Assembly: GCA_012514775.1 (NCBI GenBank)
Contig: JAAYZQ010000080.1
Coordinates: forward strand, 1 to 7,228
Source: Anaerolineaceae bacterium
GTDB lineage: Bacteria > Chloroflexota > Anaerolineae > JAAYZQ01
Length of the DNA stretch: 7,228 nt
Direction: 5' to 3'
The stretch's first letter is position 1, and each line of letters begins with the position of its first letter. Positions 1-3,988 of the stretch are shown here, in pieces. The position numbers and the translations under genes were made by a program. The notes beneath the pieces are model-generated. The model did not search any database and was not told where the DNA came from. It saw only the letters and a list, made by a program, of their open reading frames with translations.

Positions 1-58
1 CGATCCGGACCGAGCGAAAGGGCCAAGTCGGACTCGCGAGCCCCGGGGCCGCTCTTGC

Positions 59-131
59 GTGCCTGCCTGCCCTCCCCCCGTCCATGCCTAGTCACCAAGG
101 GGAGCATTAGGGGGAGGGCAGAGGCAAGCAC
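59..131. repeat. Imperfect inverted repeat with 11-bp perfect core
   Basis: Bases 68-78 (TGCCCTCCCCC) are perfectly complementary to 110-120. With a two-base bulge at 121-122 the pairing continues outward: 64-67 with 123-126, one mismatch, then 59-62 with 128-131. The loop is about 31 bases. Neither side has a T-run, so it is not a standard intrinsic terminator. It could be a structured RNA end, a relic of a small palindromic repeat element, or a protein site. Only one copy is present in the window. Confidence 0.45.
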
Positions 132-317
132 TTCCACACGGGGCAACCGGCGGCCGGGGATCGCCTCGACGACAGAGCGGGCGTGGTGTGCGGTGGGTCG
201 ATGGGCATGCCCACCGCGGAGTGGAGGGTGTCGAGGCTCACCGGCGCCGGGGCAGGGGAGATGAACTCGCCCTTGCCCCAGGCCCCGTGAGGATCACCGG
301 CGGGATGGGACGCCATG

Positions 318-358
318 AAAAGGACCCGGCCGTGGCAAGCGCGTGCACCACGGCCGGG
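318..358 (-). terminator. Probable intrinsic terminator of the lipoprotein gene
   Basis: Bases 325-335 (CCCGGCCGTGG) and 348-358 form a perfect 11-bp GC-rich stem with a 12-base loop. Read on the minus strand, the stem is followed by TCCTTTTC, a short imperfect U tract. It lies about 66 bp beyond the stop codon of the leftward lipoprotein gene, where a terminator is expected. The weak T-run is the main reservation. Confidence 0.62.
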
Positions 359-423
359 CCCTATGGCAGGGCTTGGGTTTACCACCTTTCTGCTTCGTCG
401 TCCCGGGGTTCGGTCTGCGTCGG

Positions 424-849
424 TCATGGCTCGGGGACGGGACCGCCGTAAAAGTCGCAGACGTCGACGCCGCCGACGGCCTGGCCGGCGCCGACGGCCA
501 CGGGGATGAGGCTGTGGTCGGTGCATTCGACGTTCAGGCCGCAGGTGACAAAGCGTGAGTAGCTGCCGCCCAGCCCGTCCACCGTCCAGGCAAAGACGTG
601 GTAGGTGGCCTCGCCGGGCACCGCCAGCTCGTACTGCGCCGTGTTCTCCGGCACCTCCACGGTGACGGTGTCGCCCGTGTTCACGTCCCGGGCATAGACG
701 GTCATGGCCGGGATGTACTCGGACGGGTAGCACAGCCGGCCGCGGATGGTGCCCGCCTCGCCCTCGGGCCGGCCGCCGCAGGCCTGGAACAGCCCGACAA
801 CGATCATGATCGTCGCCAGGACGGATCGAACTGCCCCTTGATGTACCAT
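424..849 (-). CDS. Small putative secreted lipoprotein, beta-sandwich type
   Basis: The 141-residue product begins with a signal-peptide-like segment: Arg8, then a hydrophobic run at about residues 9-21, ending in LFQAC with Cys24 as the likely lipidated residue. The lipobox is imperfect because Phe and Gln occupy -3 and -2, so ordinary secretion is an alternative. The mature part (about 34-135) alternates short beta strands and turns, with Cys40, Cys103, Cys109 and Cys131 available for disulphides. The YPSEYIPAMTVYA and CTDHSLIPV segments resemble small extracellular carboxypeptidase-regulatory-like or beta-sandwich proteins that I recall from Chloroflexota; this is recognition, not a search. 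GAGGTG sits five bases before the ATG. A promoter about 158 bp upstream and a terminator downstream make it a single-gene unit. It shows no link to the CRISPR genes, and its molecular role is unknown. Confidence 0.78.
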   Translation of the reverse strand: MVHQGAVRSVLATIMIVVGLFQACGGRPEGEAGTIRGRLCYPSEYIPAMTVYARDVNTGDTVTVEVPENTAQYELAVPGEATYHVFAWTVDGLGGSYSRFVTCGLNVECTDHSLIPVAVGAGQAVGGVDVCDFYGGPVPEP

Positions 850-1006
850 CGCTGCACCTCACCAACCGGCCGGACGGCAATGCCCGGCGCTCCGGGGAAT
901 GCCACGGTGAGCGTACGTTGGCCCGGTCATTATGTGAACACACCTCTGTGCCATCAGTGCTCCAGGGAAGCCGGCCGCCGCAGCGCGCAGAGGCCTGCTG
1001 CCCGGT

Positions 1007-1015
1007 ATTATAGCA
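1007..1015 (-). promoter_or_regulatory. Extended -10 promoter for the lipoprotein gene
   Basis: On the minus strand this reads TGCTATAAT, a perfect -10 hexamer with the extended -10 TG. There is no good -35 at the standard distance (the bases there are AGGTTT), which fits the weaker -35 requirement of extended -10 promoters. Transcription would start near position 1000, giving a leader of about 150 bases before the ATG at 849. Confidence 0.6.
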
Positions 1016-1220
1016 CAAAAGCGGGCGGAAAACCTTGTGGTTTCCTTGCAATTTTGGCGCGAGGGGCGCGCGGGGCTGGCCGTGATGGTTGTAAGGTTGT
1101 GTTGGTCATGGGCTATGGGCGGGGGGTACCAGACTCAAGCCAAGGTGGGCTGTGCATCCGGCGCATCGCACGAACGGCACGTGCAACGCACCGGAGCCCT
1201 CCATCGGCACGGCCGCCCGT

Positions 1221-1249
1221 TTGCCGGCAGGCGCGAAGCGTGCTATAAT
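1221..1249 (+). promoter_or_regulatory. Strong sigma-70-type promoter, rightward
   Basis: TTGCCG (1221-1226) and TATAAT (1244-1249) are separated by exactly 17 bp, and TG at 1241-1242 adds an extended -10. This is the best promoter match in the window. The expected start is near 1256. No intact rightward gene follows: the transcript would pass an ATG with a ribosome binding site at 1426 and then run antisense into the csx3-like gene. Confidence 0.68.
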
Positions 1250-1253
1250 GGTT

Positions 1254-1284
1254 CCGGGTTCCGGGGCGAGCCGCCCGGACCCGG
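1254..1284 (+). other. Hairpin at the predicted start of the rightward transcript
   Basis: CCGGGT at 1254-1259 pairs with 1279-1284, and CCGGG at 1261-1265 pairs with 1274-1278. This gives 11 bp with one bulged T at 1260 and an 8-base loop. It overlaps the predicted transcription start of the 1221-1249 promoter, so it could be a 5' stabilising hairpin or an operator. It is not a terminator because no T-run follows. Confidence 0.4.
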
Positions 1285-1305
1285 ACTTCCAAACGAGCCA
1301 CCTGA

Positions 1306-1321
1306 CCGGCCGCGCGGCCGG
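1306..1321. repeat. 16-bp perfect GC palindrome
   Basis: CCGGCCGCGCGGCCGG is a perfect palindrome made only of G and C, about 50 bases downstream of the predicted start of the rightward transcript. It may be an operator or a leader hairpin. In GC-rich DNA it may also be chance. Confidence 0.4.
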
Positions 1322-1413
1322 CGATTTCCAGGCAGTGGATCGCTGCCGTGCCGTTTCTCTTGGGCTCCCGGGGCGTGGGCCTGGCACCGTGGTTTGCGGT
1401 GCGGGTCAAATGT

Positions 1414-1533
1414 AGGAGAAGTGCGATGGGGCAGCCTTTTCCAGGGCCGTTGCTTTGCGTGCGAGGCACAGCCTACTCTCGAGCGCGGGAGGGGGTGCCC
1501 CTCTGCGCCCGCGGACCTGGCGGATGGACGCAG
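1414..1533 (+). pseudogene. Possible 5' remnant of a gene behind the orphan promoter
   Basis: AGGAG (1414-1418) lies seven bases before an ATG at 1426, about 170 bases downstream of the strong rightward promoter. The frame stays open for 443 codons but from about 1534 is the exact antisense of the csx3-like gene, so most of it is a shadow. The roughly 36 codons that precede the overlap show no recognisable motif and no clear codon bias. They could be the start of an original chromosomal gene cut off when the CRISPR-linked block arrived, or chance. The sequence alone does not decide. Confidence 0.2.
1484..1513 (-). terminator. Weak terminator-like hairpin after the csx3-like gene
   Basis: CGCGGG (1484-1489) pairs with CCCGCG (1508-1513), and AGGGG (1490-1494) pairs with CCCCT (1498-1502), leaving a five-base bulge and a three-base loop. 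It starts about 20 bp beyond the csx3-like stop on the minus strand. No T-run follows, so it is at best a pause site or RNA 3' stabiliser. Confidence 0.3.
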
Positions 1534-2694
1534 TCAGGTGCCCACGTGGTGGAGCCGATCACCGACCGCCACTTTTGTGTCGGCCGAGTAGGCGACGACG
1601 GCGCAGTCAAGTTGAGGTTGATACACCGCAACCCAGGGGGCAGCCCGATAGTAGGTCAGGGCCAGGCTGGTGTACGCCCACAGCGGGAGCTGGCCTCCGA
1701 GGACAATGCCCACGTCCGATGGCAACACGGGCGCGATCTGCACTCGGAATTCGTCATGCTCCAGGTGAGCAGCCGGCGCACAGGTGTTCAGAACCACAAA
1801 GCCGGCGGCCTGCCGGCGGCGAAACCGCAGAGCGGCGCCGGACGGTGGCTCACCCTGCTGCAAGGCAGCCGCCTGCACCCACCCGAGGCGCGGATCAAAC
1901 TGGACAAAGGGCGCCGGAGCTGCCTGCAAAGCCACGGCGACGTAAAGCCAGTTGGGACCGCGATCGTACAAACCCAGAGGCGTGGCCTCGGGCAAATAGT
2001 CCAGGACGCGGCGGATGTGCTCCGGCCGCCAATAGGCCTTCTCGCCCTCGAAGGGAATCTCCAGCGTCCGCGCCAGGCGAGCCAGGGAAATGACGATTTC
2101 CGCGGGACAATTGCTTTCGTGGAGCCTGTAGAGCTCATCGGCATCGTAGTGCAGTATCGCTGCTACGCGCTGCACCAGGGCATCAAAGACCGGCCCGGTT
2201 GCCGTTCGCCTGCGGTCCAGGCCCGAGATGACGCCGCGCAGAGGTGGGCCGGCGTCGGTAACCCGATCCTGGCCGTGCAGGTCCGAGGTGAGATCGGCGA
2301 TCACGGGCAGGTGGTGCCGCCGCGCAAGGTCACCCCACCAGAGGCCAGCTGCCTCGTCCGGCGTCAAGAGGATGACATGGGTGCAGCTGTCCAGGATCCG
2401 TTCCTGTTCGGGCGTTGGCCGGCCACCCGCATCCACCAGCAGGGGCAGGTGGCGCTCGGCCAGGCTGCGACAGACAAAGTCGGTAAAGGCCGGACTGAAC
2501 TCACCCTTGGCCCGCAAGGTACGTACCAGTTGCTGCGCCGCCTCGTTCGCCCAGTCGCCCTCGCCATCAGGGGTGGCGCGCACTACATAGTGCTGCACGC
2601 CGCGCGCCCTGAGCGCCTGGGTCAAGCTGTAGGTCAGGACCGACTTGCCGCTGTGCGGAGGTCCTCCGATAACAATTGCCGGAAACCTTTCCAT
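1534..2694 (-). CDS. csx3: P-loop NTPase fused to Csx3-like domains
   Basis: The 386-residue protein opens with a nucleotide-binding domain. Its Walker A motif is GPPHSGKS at residues 11-18, with Lys17 and Ser18, and a likely Walker B strand LLVDAG has Asp88. Residues about 165-236 are a helical linker. Two related Csx3-like segments follow. One is at about 240-275, with PNWLY and FDPRLG. The other is at about 315-380, with LWAY, APWVAVYQPQL, AVVAYS and a terminal VGD. Stand-alone Csx3 (Crn3) is a small cOA-binding protein that acts as a ring nuclease with manganese, and Csx3-AAA fusions are known near type III systems. The histidines and Asp I associate with the Csx3 active site are not all present in either copy, so cOA binding is more secure than cleavage. 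The start has GAGGGTGA just before the ATG, and the gene diverges from the CARF-HTH gene across 38 bp. The NTPase substrate is unknown. Confidence 0.85.
   Translation of the reverse strand: MERFPAIVIGGPPHSGKSVLTYSLTQALRARGVQHYVVRATPDGEGDWANEAAQQLVRTLRAKGEFSPAFTDFVCRSLAERHLPLLVDAGGRPTPEQERILDSCTHVILLTPDEAAGLWWGDLARRHHLPVIADLTSDLHGQDRVTDAGPPLRGVISGLDRRRTATGPVFDALVQRVAAILHYDADELYRLHESNCPAEIVISLARLARTLEIPFEGEKAYWRPEHIRRVLDYLPEATPLGLYDRGPNWLYVAVALQAAPAPFVQFDPRLGWVQAAALQQGEPPSGAALRFRRRQAAGFVVLNTCAPAAHLEHDEFRVQIAPVLPSDVGIVLGGQLPLWAYTSLALTYYRAAPWVAVYQPQLDCAVVAYSADTKVAVGDRLHHVGT
2645..2673 (+). promoter_or_regulatory. Candidate promoter for the CARF-HTH gene, inside the csx3-like coding region
   Basis: TTGCCG (2645-2650) and GATAAC (2668-2673) are separated by 17 bp. 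The -35 is identical to that of the 1221 promoter; the -10 matches four of six consensus bases. Because the intergenic gap is only 38 bp, the promoter of the rightward gene must lie in this neighbourhood, within the first codons of the divergent gene. The leader would be about 50 bases. Confidence 0.35.
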
Positions 2695-2706
2695 CTCACC
2701 CTCTCA

Positions 2707-2732
2707 TGTCAGATTTTGTCAGGAGTCAGACA
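2707..2732. promoter_or_regulatory. Repeated TGTCAG half-sites in the divergent spacer (candidate operator)
   Basis: TGTCAG occurs at 2707-2712 and again at 2717-2722, exactly 10 bp apart in direct orientation. TCAGACA at 2726-2732 is a near-inverted copy of TGTCAGA. All lie between the two divergent start codons and overlap the ribosome binding site of the CARF-HTH gene. A 10-bp period places the sites on one face of the helix, as expected for a regulator such as the neighbouring HTH protein. With six-base units this is suggestive only. Confidence 0.35.
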
Positions 2733-3653
2733 ATGGATCGAACCGATTGCGTCATGATCGCAACCATCGGTGGGCAACCACAGGTGGTCACCTTTGCCCT
2801 GGACGAGCTGCTGCGACAGGGCCAGGTGATTCGCCGGGTGGTCGTGCTGCACCTTACACCGCAGATTGAGGACAACCGCACAGCAGCCGCACTGGACAGG
2901 CTCGAACGCGAGTTCGTTGGCACTTTCTATGGCGACCACCCCTGCCGCCTGGAGTTCTTGCCCATCCGCCGCGGTGCCGAGCGGTTGGACGACATCCGCG
3001 ACGAGGTGGCGGCCAACGTGGCGTGGGATACGATCTATCAGCTCATCGCCGGTCTGAAAGCGCAGGGCTATCAGTTGCACGTCTGCATTTCGGGCGGGCG
3101 GCGGATGTTGGCTCTGCTGGCGACGAGCGCCGCCATGCTGCACTTTGACCATAACGACCGCTTGTGGCACATGTACACGCCGCCGGAATTCATGGAGCGG
3201 GCTCGTGACGGTGCCATCCTCCACGCCAGGCCAGAAGATGGCGTGCGCCTCATTCAGGTGCCCGTGGCGCCCTGGGGAGCCTACTTTCCTGCATTGCGCA
3301 CCCTTACCGGCGCCTCTCCCCGGGAGCAAATGGCGGCGCAGATGCGCTGGATGGACGCCGCCGAGCAGGAGCGGTGCCGGCGGGTGGCAGAGCGTCTTAC
3401 GCCGCGACAATTGGACGTGCTGCGCGCCTTCGCCTGCGGCCAAAACCCACAGGCCGCTGCCGAGAGCCTTACCGTCACGGTCAAGACGGTGCATGCCCAC
3501 AAGACCGTAATCCTGGCCGAGTGCCGCAACGCCTGGGAGATGCCAGAAGACGCCCAATTGGGTTACCATTTCCTCCTCCAGAAGTTCGGCCCATACTTCC
3601 AGCAGGAACGGACCATAGAGGGCCGGTCGAGGTTGCCGGCGGATCCAGGATAG
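2733..3653 (+). CDS. NE0113-like CARF protein with C-terminal LuxR/GerE-type HTH
   Basis: From this ATG the product has 306 residues. AGGAG at 2721-2725 is seven bases upstream, which favours this start over the ATG at 2706 or the TTG at 2676. Residues about 6-185 look like a CARF domain of the NE0113 type (CRISPR-associated, putative ring nuclease family). The first strand and loop read MIATIGGQPQVVT (8-20), a LDDIRDE segment lies at 85-91, and the ligand-loop motif SGGRRM at 120-125 precedes a long helix, then DRLWHMYTP. I recall a Lys in many relatives where this one has Arg124. Residues about 222-270 fit a LuxR/GerE helix-turn-helix: LTPRQLDVLRAF, then a recognition-helix region TVKTVHAHKTVI. 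No HEPN R-x4-6-H motif is visible. The inferred role is a cOA-responsive DNA-binding regulator, possibly also a ring nuclease. It lies divergent from the csx3-like gene and upstream of cmr2, with its own promoter region between. Confidence 0.85.
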   Translation: MDRTDCVMIATIGGQPQVVTFALDELLRQGQVIRRVVVLHLTPQIEDNRTAAALDRLEREFVGTFYGDHPCRLEFLPIRRGAERLDDIRDEVAANVAWDTIYQLIAGLKAQGYQLHVCISGGRRMLALLATSAAMLHFDHNDRLWHMYTPPEFMERARDGAILHARPEDGVRLIQVPVAPWGAYFPALRTLTGASPREQMAAQMRWMDAAEQERCRRVAERLTPRQLDVLRAFACGQNPQAAAESLTVTVKTVHAHKTVILAECRNAWEMPEDAQLGYHFLLQKFGPYFQQERTIEGRSRLPADPG

Positions 3654-3711
3654 CACGAAACGAGGGGAGAAACATTGGAATGTGTTCGAAAGTTCTTGGG
3701 TTTGGTGTCCA

Positions 3712-3739
3712 TTGAACCCTGGCCGGGACCTGGTATGAT
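3712..3739 (+). promoter_or_regulatory. Promoter of the cmr operon
   Basis: TTGAAC (3712-3717) and TATGAT (3734-3739) are 16 bp apart, and TG at 3731-3732 gives an extended -10. The expected start is near 3746. This would drive the small gene at 3890 and cmr2-cmr3-cmr1 from a leader of about 145 bases. Its orientation and position make it the natural operon promoter. Confidence 0.65.
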
Positions 3740-3742
3740 GAA

Positions 3743-3761
3743 GGGTAGGAGGGCCCTACCC
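3743..3761. promoter_or_regulatory. 19-bp inverted repeat over the transcription start (candidate operator)
   Basis: GGGTAGG (3743-3749) is perfectly inverted as CCTACCC (3755-3761), with a 5-base centre. It begins four bases after the -10 hexamer and so covers the predicted start site. That is a classic position for a repressor, although it could also fold at the RNA 5' end. If transcription begins near 3746 the RNA would lack part of the left arm, which favours a DNA operator. Confidence 0.45.
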
Positions 3762-3783
3762 TCTGCCCCGGCTTGGGCAGCGC

Positions 3784-3815
3784 GGAGGTAGCGGCCTCCC
3801 GGCCTGAGCCAGGCC
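3784..3815 (+). other. Two leader hairpins
   Basis: GGAGG (3784-3788) can pair with CCTCC (3795-3799), and GGCCT (3801-3805) with AGGCC (3811-3815). Both are short five-base-pair stems set directly before the terminator-like stem at 3819. They may be part of one structured leader, or an anti-terminator arrangement. Confidence 0.35.
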
Positions 3816-3818
3816 CTC

Positions 3819-3842
3819 CTGCCGCCTTGCGGCGGTGGTTTT
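3819..3842 (+). terminator. Terminator-like hairpin plus TTTT in the cmr leader
   Basis: Bases 3819-3826 pair with 3831-3838 (six Watson-Crick and two G-U pairs, loop TTGC), and TTTT follows at once at 3839-3842. It lies inside the leader, after the promoter and before the first gene. It could act as an attenuator, or end a short RNA of about 97 bases started at 3746. The four-base T-run makes full termination uncertain. Confidence 0.4.
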
Positions 3843-3889
3843 GGGTTCGAGAAGCACTCGCGCTCTGCATTGATGGGAAAGGAGACAAG

Positions 3890-3988
3890 ATGTCCTGGGA
3901 CTCGCCAATAGAGAACGATGCCGTTGCCGACGAGCACCGGCGTAAAGGTGCCGGAGCGATTCCATTCAGATGGGAAAGAAAGCCATGA
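3890..3988 (+). CDS. 32-residue protein coupled to cmr2, unknown function
   Basis: AGGAG at 3880-3884 lies five bases before an ATG, one of the better ribosome binding sites in the window. The frame runs 32 codons to a TGA that overlaps the internal cmr2 ATG at 3985 as ATGA, the same joint used between cmr2-cmr3 and cmr3-cmr1. The peptide starts MSWDSPIEND, has an acidic first half and a basic second half (HRRKGAG, then FRWERKP), and shows no membrane segment or known motif. It may be a real small Cmr-associated protein, or a leader peptide whose translation delivers ribosomes to cmr2. I do not recognise it. Support comes from the ribosome binding site and the overlap only, since the frame is short enough to arise by chance. 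Confidence 0.5.
   Translation: MSWDSPIENDAVADEHRRKGAGAIPFRWERKP

Larger units (their letters stand above)
1..423. other. Non-coding left flank
   Basis: I see no credible gene in this stretch. The open frames crossing it lack recognisable motifs and well-placed ribosome binding sites, and they look like the chance open frames usual in GC-rich DNA. It holds an imperfect inverted repeat (59-131) and a terminator-like hairpin (325-358) that serves the leftward lipoprotein gene; both are listed separately. A distant or degraded gene entering from the left edge cannot be excluded. Confidence 0.5.
850..1533. other. Long intergenic region with opposed promoters
   Basis: No convincing protein gene lies in these roughly 680 bp between two leftward genes. 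The stretch carries a leftward promoter for the lipoprotein gene, a strong rightward promoter at 1221-1249, a hairpin at that promoter's start site, a 16-bp perfect palindrome, an isolated ribosome binding site plus ATG at 1414-1428, and a GC-rich hairpin just past the csx3 stop. No tRNA fold or tandem CRISPR repeat was found. The open frames here show no family motifs. Confidence 0.5.
3654..3889. other. Non-coding region and leader upstream of the cmr operon
   Basis: No gene is seen here before the 32-codon frame. The first 58 bases hold ACATTGGAATGT (3672-3683), a short inverted repeat about 29 bp upstream of the promoter -35. The promoter occupies 3712-3739. The remaining 150 bases form a highly structured transcript leader with at least four hairpins. 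Confidence 0.55.

Noticed and set aside
107..315. Leftward 69-codon frame starting at 315
   Set aside because: Its start lies in the terminator T-run, it has no ribosome binding site, and no motif is visible.
107..1051. Leftward 314-codon frame overlapping the lipoprotein gene
   Set aside because: It is out of frame with the lipoprotein, rich in Arg, Pro and Gly, and has no motif. The overlapped frame has a signal peptide, a ribosome binding site, a promoter and a terminator.
850..1533. tRNA, SRP RNA or RNase P RNA in the long gap
   Set aside because: I could not find a cloverleaf, T-loop consensus, or conserved SRP or RNase P core; only isolated hairpins were seen.
2676..2732. Earlier starts (TTG 2676 or ATG 2706) for the CARF-HTH gene
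   Set aside because: TTG 2676 overlaps the divergent gene, and neither start has a good ribosome binding site. ATG 2733 has AGGAG seven bases upstream and leads straight into the first CARF strand.
1426..2757. Long rightward open frame of 443 codons from an ATG with a ribosome binding site
   Set aside because: From 1534 it is antisense to the csx3-like gene, whose protein has a clear Walker A motif and Csx3 motifs. The rightward translation has no recognisable domain, and antisense frames often stay open in GC-rich genes.
2709..3656. Leftward frame antisense to the CARF-HTH gene
   Set aside because: It is a shadow of the plus-strand gene, whose CARF and HTH motifs are clear.
3970..3984. Start of cmr2 at the upstream ATG 3970
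   Set aside because: There is no well-placed ribosome binding site before it, whereas 3985 has a purine-rich site and the ATGA overlap pattern used throughout the operon. The 3970 start remains possible and would add five residues.
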